Source of the DNA: Roseiflexaceae bacterium | GTDB taxonomy: Bacteria; Chloroflexota; Chloroflexia; Chloroflexales; Roseiflexaceae | NCBI GenBank assembly: GCA_947474225.1 | Contig: CANJHS010000015.1 | Span: 1-61,541 of the forward strand | Reading direction: 5' to 3' | Length of the DNA stretch: 61,541 nucleotides | Shown here: piece by piece, positions 44,697 through 54,140 of the stretch | Numbering within the stretch: position 1 is the first letter of the stretch | Layout: each line of letters starts with the position of its first letter | The notes under the pieces: generated by a model | Told to the model about the DNA's origin: nothing | Databases searched by the model: none | The model's input: the letters and a program-made list of their open reading frames with translations, nothing else | Made by a program: the position numbers and the translations under genes

Positions 44697-46685
44697 TTAT
44701 GTGTTCGTATGACGTGTATGTAAATCATCGAACGTAGAACTACGTCTAGGGGTCATCAGTCGGTTCAAATATTGCTGAATGTCAGCGACACGCGCGTAGA
44801 GCGTGTTGACATCTGCATCATCGACTGTGGATGCTATCATCCGTGGCAGTCGTGTATTCCATCGTTTCGCAATTTCTCGTTGCACGATTGTAACACACTC
44901 CATTGCCTCACTGGACACGAGGTATTCCTTGGGGAGTTCAACCGAACGACCGAGATGTTCTGCACGATTACGGAGCGGTTCAGGCAGTGTTGCTAACCAC
45001 TGCATGACATCACCATCGTAGCCGAATGCCTGACGCGCGCGCCAAATTTCGCGCAGTTCATCGTCCTCTGCAAAGAGACTATCGACGTCGCTCGCGATAC
45101 ATTCTTGTGCATGCGGGTAATCTTGCAAGTCGGCGATGAGTTTCTGTTCGACTGCTTCGCGGATTTCACTGTTATTGAGCATGCACATAAGCAAATATTC
45201 GGCAGCCCGTTGAGAAACGCTGGAGGTACCGAAGGTACCGTCAGTACGAGCACTGGTACTGGATATCTGTCGCTGTGGTGGTGTGTTGGCTTGCGCAGGA
45301 CGTGCGGTTGCTGCGCTGGGCCGTTCTTTGGCTGCAGGAGCTTGACGTCGTAGTTCACGGCGCAGTATTGTCTCGTCGACATCGAGCAGATGCGCGAGCT
45401 GTTGGACATAATGTGTCTGTTCGAGCTGGTTACCAATTTGCACGATGAGTGGACCGAGACGATCGAGTGCGGTGCGCTTGTCGGGCAGTTGATCGAGGTC
45501 GAGATCACGGGTCAAAACGTGAAAGTAGAAGTCCATCGCCGGGAGCGCCGTCTCGACGAGTTTTGGCCAGCGCGACTCGTCTTGGGCGAGGAGCTCGTCT
45601 GGGTCTTGACCGTCCGGGAGTTCGATGATGCGGATGGTCGCCTCGATGTTGCGGCTCCATGACAATACCCCAGAAGGCGTTGGCACGGGCACAAGTGTGG
45701 CATCGAGATTCTCATTGAGCGTTTGCAATCCTTTGATGGTCGCTTTGATACCGGCAGTATCGGCATCGAGGGCCAAATAAATGTTTTTGGTGAGTTTTTT
45801 GATGATGTGCACATGTTCGGCGGTCAATGCCGTTCCAAGCGGGGCAACGACATTGCGAAAGCCGTGTTGGTGTAAGGCAATCACGTCCACATACCCTTCG
45901 ACCACCACCACTGCATCTTGGCTACGAATAGCCTCGCGTGCCATATCCAATCCATAGAGGACTGCGCTTTTGTCAAACAACAACGTCTGTGGCGAATTGA
46001 GGTATTTGGGCTGTGCGTCGCCCATGGCCCGACCGCCGTACGCAATGATAAGTCCTTTGGCATTGCGGATAGGGAACATCACCCTGCCGCGAAAACGATC
46101 GTAGTGCGACCCGTCATCACGTTGGATCGCCAGACCCGCAGCCACGACTTCGTCCGCGCTGTAGTTTTGTTTGACGGTTAGGTAGTCGAATAATCGAGTT
46201 CGGTCATCGAGGGAATAGCCGATTTGGAAGTGCTCGAGCGACCATTCATTGAGTAATCGTTTGGCAACATATGCCCGCGCGTTCTCGCCGTGTGGCGATT
46301 TGAGCAACATGTGTTGGAAGTAGCGTGCCGCGGCTGCGTTGATTTCACCGAGGCGTTCGGCGACGTGATCACGTTCATCGTCGAGCGCAGTGCGCGGGGT
46401 AAGCTCAACGCCGGTGCGCTGTGCGAGCAGCTCGAGCGCTTCGCGGAACTCAATACCTTCGCTCCGCATCACGAAGTCAAATGCTGTCCCAGATGCCTTG
46501 CAGCCAAAGCAATGGAAGCTCTGTGAATCAGGGTATACCGTAAATGCAGGTGTGCGGGTATTTGCGTGGAATGGACAAAACCCCACAAAAGAGCGGCCTG
46601 TTTTGCGCAGCTGCACCTTCGCGGCAATGAGCTCGACAATATCGATGCGTTCTTTGATTTGTTCGATGACACTGTTGCTGGTCAT
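44697..46685 (-). CDS. dnaG: DNA primase
   Basis: A 662-residue replication primase. The CHC2 zinc-binding domain uses C37, H40, C59 and C62; the RNA-polymerase core contains [17 protein letters not shown], and the TOPRIM segment begins [18 protein letters not shown] Pro/Ala/Gln-rich linker near 440-475 leads to a C-terminal helical domain that would bind DnaB. It sits between dgt (30 bases upstream) and rpoD (11 bases downstream) in one operon. Confidence 0.95.
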   Translation of the reverse strand: MTSNSVIEQIKERIDIVELIAAKVQLRKTGRSFVGFCPFHANTRTPAFTVYPDSQSFHCFGCKASGTAFDFVMRSEGIEFREALELLAQRTGVELTPRTALDDERDHVAERLGEINAAAARYFQHMLLKSPHGENARAYVAKRLLNEWSLEHFQIGYSLDDRTRLFDYLTVKQNYSADEVVAAGLAIQRDDGSHYDRFRGRVMFPIRNAKGLIIAYGGRAMGDAQPKYLNSPQTLLFDKSAVLYGLDMAREAIRSQDAVVVVEGYVDVIALHQHGFRNVVAPLGTALTAEHVHIIKKLTKNIYLALDADTAGIKATIKGLQTLNENLDATLVPVPTPSGVLSWSRNIEATIRIIELPDGQDPDELLAQDESRWPKLVETALPAMDFYFHVLTRDLDLDQLPDKRTALDRLGPLIVQIGNQLEQTHYVQQLAHLLDVDETILRRELRRQAPAAKERPSAATARPAQANTPPQRQISSTSARTDGTFGTSSVSQRAAEYLLMCMLNNSEIREAVEQKLIADLQDYPHAQECIASDVDSLFAEDDELREIWRARQAFGYDGDVMQWLATLPEPLRNRAEHLGRSVELPKEYLVSSEAMECVTIVQREIAKRWNTRLPRMIASTVDDADVNTLYARVADIQQYLNRLMTPRRSSTFDDLHTRHTNT

Positions 46686-46715
46686 GTGTTTCGTCTATCC
46701 CAGACGTGTGTATGG

Positions 46716-47780
46716 CTACCCGCCCCAGGTGCGTGGTATGTAGATATCTTGGAAGATTTGGGTTGCATATCGATCGGTCATACCCGCCACGTAGTCAACG
46801 ACCGCTTGGCGTAACGGCTCGTCTCGTTTTTTGACATTCGCCATAATGTCTGTCGGGATCCGCTCCGGGTGGTTGATAAAGTGGGTATAGAGTAAATGAA
46901 TAATTAAATCGACCTTGTGATCTTCGGTTTTGGCGGCTGACCCGAGGTAGACATTTTGGTACATGAATTCCCGGAGTGTATTGGTGGCAGTCAACACGGC
47001 GGGACTCATGGTCAATTCAAATGGTTCGTGAGCCGGCCCTACCCCAGTCGCCCACCAGTTTGTATCGATGAGGTCGCAGACCATCGTATCGATGCGCTGG
47101 GCGTGGCTGTCGCCGAGGACCGCAATTGCGTCGGCGGGGAGGTCAGTGGTGTGTAGGATGCCTGCACGCAGGGCATCGTCGATATCGTGGTTGATATAGG
47201 CGATAGAATCTGCGATTTTGATGATTTGGCCTTCGAGGGTGCTAGCGACGCCCCACGCTTTGGCGGTAATGTCACGTCGCCCTTTTGAGTGCATATATAT
47301 GCCTTCGCGGACGACGTACGTGAGGTTGAAGCCCTCACCGTTTTTTTCCATGACTTCGACAATGCGGCGACTCTGTTCATTATGGCGGAATGATTCCCCC
47401 ATGGCATGCGACAACGCCGTCTCGCCGGCGTGACCGAATGGAGCATGACCGATATCATGGCCGAGGCCGATTGCTTCGACGAGGTCTTCGTTGAGGCGCA
47501 GGGCGCGCCCAATGGTACGCGCAATTTGGGTAACCTCGAGAGTGTGGGTGAGTCGTGTCCGGTAATGATCACCGAGAGGCGCAATGAACACTTGGGTTTT
47601 GTGTTTGAGGCGACGGAACGGTTTGGAGTGCAAAATGCGATCACGATCGCGTTGGAAGCTTGTGCGGACCGGGGATTCTGGTTCGGGCACGTCTCGCGTA
47701 GCCGCTGCACTCAATGCTGCATGCACTGACAGAGACGTCTGTTCGAGCGCTTCAATCCGTTGTCGGACCTGTAGATGCAT
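46716..47780 (-). CDS. dgt: dGTPase-like HD-domain triphosphohydrolase
   Basis: A 354-residue deoxynucleoside triphosphate triphosphohydrolase. The HD-domain metal site is visible as H79 in RLTHTLEV and H108-D109 in GLGHDIGHAPFGH; RDRDRILHSKPFRRLKHKTQ binds the nucleotide. The start at 47780 has AAGGAG six bases upstream; a longer frame to 48149 lies in the wrong frame of the neighbouring gene. Its first 29 bases overlap the membrane protein gene. Placement before dnaG suggests dNTP pool control coupled to replication. Confidence 0.9.
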   Translation of the reverse strand: MHLQVRQRIEALEQTSLSVHAALSAAATRDVPEPESPVRTSFQRDRDRILHSKPFRRLKHKTQVFIAPLGDHYRTRLTHTLEVTQIARTIGRALRLNEDLVEAIGLGHDIGHAPFGHAGETALSHAMGESFRHNEQSRRIVEVMEKNGEGFNLTYVVREGIYMHSKGRRDITAKAWGVASTLEGQIIKIADSIAYINHDIDDALRAGILHTTDLPADAIAVLGDSHAQRIDTMVCDLIDTNWWATGVGPAHEPFELTMSPAVLTATNTLREFMYQNVYLGSAAKTEDHKVDLIIHLLYTHFINHPERIPTDIMANVKKRDEPLRQAVVDYVAGMTDRYATQIFQDIYIPRTWGG

Positions 47781-48216
47781 GGTCAGCTCCTTGCCGTGCC
47801 AACACCACCCAAAGTACCAAAATGCTGACGGTGTGGAGGGTGATGAGGGTGAGGAAATAGACGGGGTGACCGATTTGACTGGTAATCTTTCGAAGAAGGA
47901 CCACGTCTGCGAAACACGGGATCGCGCCTGGGATGATAGTTGTACATGACTCAATGCGCGCAGCGATAAATGGAGTGAGGAGATAAATTGTCGCAAGCCA
48001 CAATAATACGGTGCGCCAGGTTTTGTACCATCCGAACAACAGCCCTTGCCCTGCGATAAACGGCACGACAACCAACAACCAGCGACGAGACCATTCGTCG
48101 CCCGGTGAAGTAGTGGCATAAATGAACCATGCGGTACCGATGCCAACAATCATAAAAAACGCCGCGACGAAGTGTTTGGTCGCCGGATGGATTGCACGGA
48201 GTTGCTCTGTTGCCAT
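47752..48216 (-). CDS. Four-helix membrane protein of unknown function
   Basis: A 154-residue protein with hydrophobic segments at about 17-35, 45-62, 68-84 and 115-137. I do not recognise its family. It is the first gene of the unit leading into dgt, dnaG and rpoD, and overlaps dgt by 29 bases, so translation is probably coupled. Two TTGTGA hexamers 11 bases apart lie just upstream. Confidence 0.6.
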   Translation of the reverse strand: MATEQLRAIHPATKHFVAAFFMIVGIGTAWFIYATTSPGDEWSRRWLLVVVPFIAGQGLLFGWYKTWRTVLLWLATIYLLTPFIAARIESCTTIIPGAIPCFADVVLLRKITSQIGHPVYFLTLITLHTVSILVLWVVLARQGADHASTGPTTD

Positions 48217-48223
48217 GTCATGC

Positions 48224-48240
48224 TCACAATGTGGTCACAA
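48224..48240 (-). promoter_or_regulatory. Paired TTGTGA direct repeats before the dgt-dnaG-rpoD unit
   Basis: On the minus strand TTGTGA occurs at 48240-48235 and again at 48229-48224, exactly one helical turn apart, starting eight bases from the start codon of the membrane gene. A weak TATACC -10 lies upstream near 48253-48258. It could be an operator, but it is short. Confidence 0.35.
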
Positions 48241-48270
48241 AATGCGTTGGGTATACTCAGTATGATAATA

Positions 48271-48305
48271 GAAAAACAACCAGCCCGTGCATTGCACGGG
48301 CTGGT
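48271..48305 (-). terminator. Terminator after the ferredoxin gene
   Basis: A perfect 12-base stem ACCAGCCCGTGC/GCACGGGCTGGT with loop ATT, followed on the minus strand by TGTTTTTC. It closes the ferredoxin transcript and insulates the downstream dgt-dnaG-rpoD unit. Confidence 0.9.
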
Positions 48306-48317
48306 TCGGTACGATGC

Positions 48318-48554
48318 TTACTTCGAGAAGTGTTTTGCGTTCTTCTCAATGTACTTGCGCATGTTCTCAGGAACTGCATCATCCGAAAAAATTGCCTCGA
48401 CCGGGCATTCTGGCTCACACGCGCCGCAGTCGATACATTCATCGGGATTTATATAGTATTGGTCAGTGCCTTCGTAGATACAATCGACGGGGCAGACTGA
48501 CACACACGATGCGTCTTTGGTGCCGATACAAGCTTCGGTAATGACATAAGGCAT
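48318..48554 (-). CDS. 7Fe ferredoxin (3Fe-4S plus 4Fe-4S)
   Basis: A 78-residue soluble electron carrier. Cysteines 9, 17 and 50 match the three ligands of a 3Fe-4S cluster; cysteines 21, 40, 43 and 46 match a 4Fe-4S cluster. The position that would be the fourth ligand of the first cluster is T12 (CIGTKDASC), as in other 7Fe ferredoxins. The acidic C-terminal helix is also typical. The ATG at 48554 has GGAGGAG six bases upstream. It is a single-gene transcript ending in a strong terminator. The redox partner is unknown. Confidence 0.92.
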   Translation of the reverse strand: MPYVITEACIGTKDASCVSVCPVDCIYEGTDQYYINPDECIDCGACEPECPVEAIFSDDAVPENMRKYIEKNAKHFSK

Positions 48555-48623
48555 GGGATACTCCTCCATGTGTAAAGCGCTCTACGCCGATATGATAGCA
48601 CAAAAGCGTGTTGTAGGTGAGAA

Positions 48624-49211
48624 TTATGCGTCACCGACCTCGTAACAAATGCGACATCGTGCCTGATAGAGTTCGAGTCCGCCAACGGCTATGACTGGGG
48701 CGGAGTGGGGGGCGGGTTTGCCATTGATAAGGCGTTGCGAGCGTGTTGCATACGCGCCACATTCGACGCAGATTGCAAAGAGTTTGTCGACCTGCTCGGC
48801 GACGGCCATCAGCTCCGACACTATAGAAAATGGTTTCGCACGGAAATCTTGATCGAGTCCAGCGACGATTACCCGGATGCCACGATCGGCCAAAATCTGG
48901 CAACCACTCACAACCGCTGACGGGTCGCTCTCGAGGAATTGCACTTCGTCGATAGCGACGACTGCAACTCCATCTGGTACTGTGGTAACCACTTCGTCGA
49001 TGGTGCTGACCGTGACCGCCGCAATGGTTTGACCATTATGGCTGGCGAGATTGCCGGTACGGTAGCGTGTATCGCGGCGCGGCGTGTATACAACGAGTGA
49101 TTGGCGAGCCAATCGGACATGATTGAGGCGGCGCAGGAGCTCTTCGGTTTTGCCGCTGAACATGCATCCGCAGATGACTTCGATGCGTCCGCCATTGGGT
49201 AATCGGGTCAT
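48624..49211 (-). CDS. tdk: Thymidine kinase
   Basis: A 195-residue type-II thymidine kinase for pyrimidine salvage. The P-loop is GCMFSGKT at 15-22, the IDEVQF Walker B-like segment is present, and the zinc site uses CVECG and CRICYE near the end. The DFRAKPF lasso segment lies between them. The start at 49211 follows GGGGG; the longer frame adds residues unlike the family. Confidence 0.93.
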   Translation of the reverse strand: MTRLPNGGRIEVICGCMFSGKTEELLRRLNHVRLARQSLVVYTPRRDTRYRTGNLASHNGQTIAAVTVSTIDEVVTTVPDGVAVVAIDEVQFLESDPSAVVSGCQILADRGIRVIVAGLDQDFRAKPFSIVSELMAVAEQVDKLFAICVECGAYATRSQRLINGKPAPHSAPVIAVGGLELYQARCRICYEVGDA

Positions 49212-49274
49212 GGTGAGCCCCCGTATCACAAAAGTAGGCTCATCGTACCACACCGGTATCACCGGCTGCAATGC

Positions 49275-50303
49275 TCAGCGGGAACGTCCGGTCAACCCAT
49301 CGAGCAGAGCAACCACATTGTCGCCCAGAGCGGTCAATGCATACCCGCCCTCTTGGATGACCACGATGGGGATATCCAACGCCCTGCAGCGGCTGCCAAT
49401 TTCCGTGTAGCATTGGCTTGTCAACGCAAACCCGCCCAGGGGATCGCCTGCGTAGGTGTCGAACCCTGCCGACAATACTAACGCCGTTGCCCCGTGTGCC
49501 CGAATGGCGGCCAACGCAACGTCAATATGACGCAAATATGTTGCATCATCGCAACCAAATGCCAGTGGGATATTCAGTGTTGCGCCTTTGCCAGCAGCTA
49601 CGCCGTGCTCGTCGGCGAAGCCCATAAAGTAGGGATAACACACATCTGGGTGACCATGCAGTGACACAAACAAGACATCGGCACGGTCCGCAAAAATCTG
49701 TTGGGTGCCATTACCGTGGTGGATATCGATGTCCAGTACAGCAACCGGGCCTCGTTGGCTGAGAATGTCCGCTGCCAGGGCGGCGTTGTTGAGGTAGCAG
49801 TAGCCGCCACACATGTCTGACCCAGCGTGGTGCCCGGGGGGGCGACAGCGCGCATAACTCAGCAGGGTGCCTGCGAGTGCGGCGTGTGCGGCAGTGGCCG
49901 CCATACTCGCAGCATCGAGGCTGGCAATCCATGTACCGGCCACGATCGGCGCACTCAAATCAAAGGTGTAGTAGCCGGCAAGCGCTAACGGATTGGTCGA
50001 GCGGTGCTGCATCCAGCGGACGGCCAATGTGCTGGGCAACACCGCCTCAATTGCCCCACCAGCCGCGCACCACGCGGGGTAGATGGATGCCAGATAGTCG
50101 AGATAGTCTGGGCGGTGAATGCGTTCGAGGGCGGCGCGGCTCACCGGCTCGATAGCGTGTTCGTCGGTGTATCCAGCCGCAAGGAGGGCTGCGTCGATGA
50201 TGTCGGCGCGGGCGGCAGATTCATATGGCGGAATGAGCGCTCCGTCATAAAACTCGTGCGGTGGTACGTGGAGGGTGTGGAGAGTGCTTCGATAGATATT
50301 CAT
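49275..50303 (-). CDS. Histone-deacetylase-family zinc amidohydrolase
   Basis: A 342-residue class-II HDAC/AcuC/APAH-like deacetylase. The catalytic histidine pair (CRPPGHHAG), the zinc aspartate and histidine (DIDIHHGNG) and a second zinc aspartate (SAGFDTYAGDPLGG) are all intact. Bacterial members remove acetyl groups from polyamines, acetoin-pathway enzymes or proteins. ATG 50303 is chosen, with AGAGG just upstream. It is divergent from rarA. The substrate is unknown. Confidence 0.88.
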   Translation of the reverse strand: MNIYRSTLHTLHVPPHEFYDGALIPPYESAARADIIDAALLAAGYTDEHAIEPVSRAALERIHRPDYLDYLASIYPAWCAAGGAIEAVLPSTLAVRWMQHRSTNPLALAGYYTFDLSAPIVAGTWIASLDAASMAATAAHAALAGTLLSYARCRPPGHHAGSDMCGGYCYLNNAALAADILSQRGPVAVLDIDIHHGNGTQQIFADRADVLFVSLHGHPDVCYPYFMGFADEHGVAAGKGATLNIPLAFGCDDATYLRHIDVALAAIRAHGATALVLSAGFDTYAGDPLGGFALTSQCYTEIGSRCRALDIPIVVIQEGGYALTALGDNVVALLDGLTGRSR

Positions 50304-50533
50304 ACGACCTCTTGGAAGGGGCAAAGACGATAGATACGTCTCCGCGTGATGGTTTATTGTATGACATCAAGGAGTTTTTTATCCTGAGAAAAATATTTCA
50401 CCCCTATCGAGGGTAGCGTTTGATACGGTATGTATGTCAACGTTGAGCCGTTATCCGCGCCCACACTCATATCTATTAGCAAATTTGTGCTACTATACAG
50501 CATCAGACGCGCAACCGCACGTGGGAGCATAGC
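50304..50533. promoter_or_regulatory. Divergent region between the deacetylase and rarA
   Basis: A TAGCA/TGCTA inverted repeat (50477-50481 and 50488-50492) abuts TATACA at 50494-50499, a possible -10 for rarA; no good -35 was seen. No RNA gene was recognised. Confidence 0.3.
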
Positions 50534-52051
50534 ATGGCAGGTCCGCAACGCGGTCTTTTTGACCCCAATAACGACAAAAGCACGATACGTTCTGCACCAC
50601 TTGCGGCGCGTATGCGGCCCAAATCACTCGACGACATGGTCGGTCAACAGACCATCATCGGTGATGGTCGCATCGTCCGGCGTGCAATCGAACACGACAC
50701 GTTGTTTTCGATGATCCTCTGGGGGCCACCAGGCTGCGGCAAAACAACGCTCGCACGGATTATTGCCGAGCATACACAAGCGTTTTTTGAACCGCTGTCT
50801 GCGGTGACCGCAGGAGTTGCGGATCTGCGTCGCGTTGTCCATGAGGCACGGGACCGTTTAGGAATGTACCAACAACGCACGGTGTTGTTTATTGACGAAA
50901 TTCATCGCTTCAATAAATCACAACAAGACGCTATTTTGCCCCATGTCGAAGACGGAACGGTAATCCTCATCGGTGCAACCACCGAAAATCCCTCGTTTGA
51001 AGTAAACCCAGCGTTGCGTTCACGCGCTCGGATTTTTGTGATGGAGTCGCTCACCAATGAGCAAATCGGCGCGGTTATCGATCGGGCGGTGAGCGATAGC
51101 ACCCTCGGCTTGGGGACCTTTCAGCCGTTGTTGGCCACCGACGCTCGGGGCTACCTCATCGACATGGCCAATGGCGATGCACGGGTGGCACTCAATGCAC
51201 TCGAAGCTGCGGTGACTGCCAAAGATCCCGGCATTGGCGACAAGCGACTCATTACTGTCAATGACATGCGTGAGGCATTACAGAGCCGCGCTACCCAATA
51301 CGACAAAAACGGTGAGTTACATTACGACGCTATTTCGGCACTGCACAAATCGGTACGCAGTAGCGACCCCGATGCGTCGCTGTACTGGTTGGGCCGTATG
51401 CTCGAAGGCGGCGAAGATCCGATGTACGTTGCCCGCCGACTGGTGCGGATGTCGATCGAAGACATCGGCTTGGCCGACCCGCAGGCTGTCATCATGGCCA
51501 ATGCGATCAAAGACACCGTTCACTTTTTAGGGCAACCAGAGGGTGACCTGGCGCTGGCAAATCTCGTCGTCTATTTGGCGCAGGCGCCGAAGAGTAATTC
51601 GGTCGAGGTTGCATACATGAAGGCCAAGGTCGACGTTGCCGAAACGCGCAATGATCCCGTCCCGCTGCATCTGCGCAATGCGCCGACACAGCTTATGAAG
51701 GGACTCGGCTACAACCGTGGCTATCAGTATGCTCATGATGCACCGGATGCGCGGGTTGACCAAGTGCACTTCCCCGCGAATCTGCGCGGGCGGCGCTATT
51801 ATCGACCTACAGACCGTGGGTATGAGGTGCGCATAGCCGAGCGACTCGCCTGGCGTGAGGAGCTCGAAAGTGTCAAACCGCTCCCAGTGGTCGAACCCGT
51901 CGCTCCACCAGCACGCACCAAACCGCCAGCCGGTCCAAGTGCTATGATTGACCCACAAGCAACCGCTGGCGAAGAGACACAAATTCCTGAAGAACCACAA
52001 GCCGCACCGGCGCTCCCCAATAAACGAACCAAACGAGAGCCGCGTGGATAA
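50534..52051 (+). CDS. rarA: Replication-associated recombination protein RarA (MgsA)
   Basis: A 505-residue AAA+ ATPase related to clamp loaders, acting at stalled replication forks. Walker A is GPPGCGKTT at 64-72 and Walker B FIDEIHRF near 119-126; the ATTENPSFEVNPALRSR sensor and arginine-finger region and the C-terminal tetramerisation domain are present. The last 60 or so residues form a Pro/Ala-rich tail ending in basic residues that is longer than usual for the family. A GGGAG site precedes the ATG. Confidence 0.93.
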   Translation: MAGPQRGLFDPNNDKSTIRSAPLAARMRPKSLDDMVGQQTIIGDGRIVRRAIEHDTLFSMILWGPPGCGKTTLARIIAEHTQAFFEPLSAVTAGVADLRRVVHEARDRLGMYQQRTVLFIDEIHRFNKSQQDAILPHVEDGTVILIGATTENPSFEVNPALRSRARIFVMESLTNEQIGAVIDRAVSDSTLGLGTFQPLLATDARGYLIDMANGDARVALNALEAAVTAKDPGIGDKRLITVNDMREALQSRATQYDKNGELHYDAISALHKSVRSSDPDASLYWLGRMLEGGEDPMYVARRLVRMSIEDIGLADPQAVIMANAIKDTVHFLGQPEGDLALANLVVYLAQAPKSNSVEVAYMKAKVDVAETRNDPVPLHLRNAPTQLMKGLGYNRGYQYAHDAPDARVDQVHFPANLRGRRYYRPTDRGYEVRIAERLAWREELESVKPLPVVEPVAPPARTKPPAGPSAMIDPQATAGEETQIPEEPQAAPALPNKRTKREPRG

Positions 52052-52075
52052 TCGGCTCGCCTGACGGAGACAACG

Positions 52076-52894
52076 ATGACAACGATGCAGCAGATGTACG
52101 ACTTTAGCACAGCGCGCGTATTAATGAGTGGCGGCAGCGGTGTGCTCGGACGCACACTCGTGCGTGCATTGTTGACGCATGGTGCAGATGTGGTCATTCT
52201 GAGTCGCACCCCAGCGCAGGCGCTCGCACACTTCGCTGACGCTGCAGGCGCAGCGCGGTTGACCTGTGTTGCGGCAAATTTGGCACAGCCCGAAGACATC
52301 CAACAAGCGGTAGACCGTGTACTCGCTGATAGGCCAATCACCCATTTGGTGAATGGAGCAGGTGGTAACCGCCCGCAGGCGACGACGGGAGCACAGCCCT
52401 TCGCCCAAATCCCGCTGGCAGCGATGCACGAAGTCATGGATGTCAATGTGTTTAGCGCGATACAGCTTTCGCAAGCGGTGATTCCCCATTTTGCGACACG
52501 CGGGAGCGGCTGTGTGCTCAACATCTCGAGCATCAGCACCATCCGGCCATTGACGCGCGTGGTGTCGTACTCAGTGGCCAAAGCAGGTTTGGATGCCTAC
52601 ACCCGCTGGCTCGCAACGCATTTGGCCCGCGAATACGCGCCCGATATTCGTGTGAATGCGTTGGCGCCAGGATTTTTCTTGACCGAACAAAACCGCTTCC
52701 TCCTGCTCGAACAAGACGATGCAACCTTGACCGAACGTGGCCGCCAAATATTGACCCACACCCCGATGGGTAGATTTGGCACCCCTGACGATTTGGTGGG
52801 AGCATTTTTATGGCTTCTTTCTCCTGCGGCTGCATTTGTCACGGGGCAGATTATCACCGTCGATGGTGGATTTAGCGCATATAGCGGCGTATAG
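52076..52894 (+). CDS. SDR oxidoreductase, D-mannonate oxidoreductase-like
   Basis: A 272-residue classical short-chain dehydrogenase. The cofactor loop is SGGSGVLG (18-25), the catalytic set is S151/S152, Y165 and K169 (YSVAK), and the adenine pocket carries LVNGAGGNRPQATT at about 91-104. That NGAGGN...KATT/QATT wording is what I associate with UxuB/YjmF-type mannonate (fructuronate) oxidoreductases. GGAG lies six bases before the ATG. It is followed after 19 bases by a LarA-type racemase, suggesting a two-step hexonate conversion. A generic 3-oxoacyl-type activity is less likely. Confidence 0.8.
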   Translation: MTTMQQMYDFSTARVLMSGGSGVLGRTLVRALLTHGADVVILSRTPAQALAHFADAAGAARLTCVAANLAQPEDIQQAVDRVLADRPITHLVNGAGGNRPQATTGAQPFAQIPLAAMHEVMDVNVFSAIQLSQAVIPHFATRGSGCVLNISSISTIRPLTRVVSYSVAKAGLDAYTRWLATHLAREYAPDIRVNALAPGFFLTEQNRFLLLEQDDATLTERGRQILTHTPMGRFGTPDDLVGAFLWLLSPAAAFVTGQIITVDGGFSAYSGV

Positions 52895-52913
52895 GACGCA
52901 GACAAGGACTTTC

Positions 52914-54140
52914 ATGCAGAAGCTCGACGATCAGACGCTCAACGACACTATTCGGACTGGTCTGGCCACGCGCAATTGGCGCGGTCAGCGGGTGCTCGTC
53001 CTCATCCCTGATGGCACGCGCACCATGCCGATGCCGCGCTATTTTGGCATCGTCCGTGCTGCGTTGCGTGCCGCTGGCGCTGCTGCGCAGACGTGGATGG
53101 TCGCGTTGGGGACCCACCCCGCAATGGACGATGCTGCCTTGTCTCAATTGCTTGGTGTCGATGTGCACGCACTACAACGCGATGAACCAGATATACGTGT
53201 CGTCAATCATGCTTGGCAAGACCCGAGTGCGTTGGTGCTTGTGGGCACCATTAGTGCCGCGCAGATGCATACCTTGAGCAATGGGATGAGTAGCGATGAA
53301 GTTCCCGTGCGGGTCAACCGCGCGGTATTGACACACGACCATATTTTGATTTGTGGGCCGGTCTTCCCGCATGAGGTTGTCGGATTTTCTGGTGGTAATA
53401 AATACCTTTTCCCCGGAATTAGCGGCCCCGACGTCATCAATGCGACCCACTGGCTCGGTGCGTTACTCACGTCATATGCGATTATCGGTACCGCCAATAC
53501 TGCCGTACGCGCGGTTATTGACGCGGCGGCGGCACTCATCCCGACCCCACGATTCGCCATCTGTAGTGTCGTCACAACCGACGGGGTGTGGGGTACCTTT
53601 GTGGACGAGCCCGAGGTAGCCTGGGCGCAGGCAGCCGCTTGTTCAGCCGAGGTGCATGTGCGCTGGCTTTCATCGCCGGTGCAACGAGTGATCGCTGTTT
53701 TGCCGCCCATGTATGACGAATTGTGGGTCGGTTCCAAAGGAATGTACAAAAGTGAACCCGTGGTGGCCGATGGTGGCGAGGTGGTAATCTACGCCCCACA
53801 TCTCCATGAGATTAGTGTGGTTCATGGGGCGACCATACGAGCAATTGGCTACCACGTACGCGATTATTTCTTGGGGCAGTGGGATCGCTTTGCACATTTC
53901 CCCAAAGGGGTGATTGCCCATTCGACGCATCTGCGTGGAGTAGGGACATACAGCGACGGCGTCGAGCGACCGCGCATCCGGGTGACCTTGGCAACCGGGA
54001 TCTCGGCACAAGAGTGTGCACAAATCAATCTCGGATACGCGGATTACCGGACTATCGATCCGACAGCACTCGCGGCTACTGCTGATCCGCAGACGCTGGT
54101 TATCCCCCGGGCGGGTGAATACCTGTATCGCCTGCGGTAG
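52914..54140 (+). CDS. LarA-like nickel-pincer racemase/epimerase
   Basis: A 408-residue member of the lactate-racemase superfamily (DUF2088). Catalytic histidines are H68 (LGTHPAMD) and H153 (FPHEVVGFSGG). The lysine that covalently holds the nickel-pincer cofactor is K163 in GGNKYLFPG, and the nickel ligand is H179 in THWLG; the DGTR substrate loop is at 33-36. The ATG at 52914 has AAGGA five bases upstream, and longer frames overlap the SDR gene. Superfamily members racemise 2-hydroxyacids or epimerise aldonates. The SDR neighbour favours an aldonate. No larB, larC or larE for cofactor synthesis lies in the window. Confidence 0.85.
   Translation: MQKLDDQTLNDTIRTGLATRNWRGQRVLVLIPDGTRTMPMPRYFGIVRAALRAAGAAAQTWMVALGTHPAMDDAALSQLLGVDVHALQRDEPDIRVVNHAWQDPSALVLVGTISAAQMHTLSNGMSSDEVPVRVNRAVLTHDHILICGPVFPHEVVGFSGGNKYLFPGISGPDVINATHWLGALLTSYAIIGTANTAVRAVIDAAAALIPTPRFAICSVVTTDGVWGTFVDEPEVAWAQAAACSAEVHVRWLSSPVQRVIAVLPPMYDELWVGSKGMYKSEPVVADGGEVVIYAPHLHEISVVHGATIRAIGYHVRDYFLGQWDRFAHFPKGVIAHSTHLRGVGTYSDGVERPRIRVTLATGISAQECAQINLGYADYRTIDPTALAATADPQTLVIPRAGEYLYRLR

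Noticed and set aside
47781..48149. N-terminal extension of the dGTPase
   Set aside because: It overlaps the membrane protein gene in another frame; AAGGAG before 47780 and the family length support the short form.
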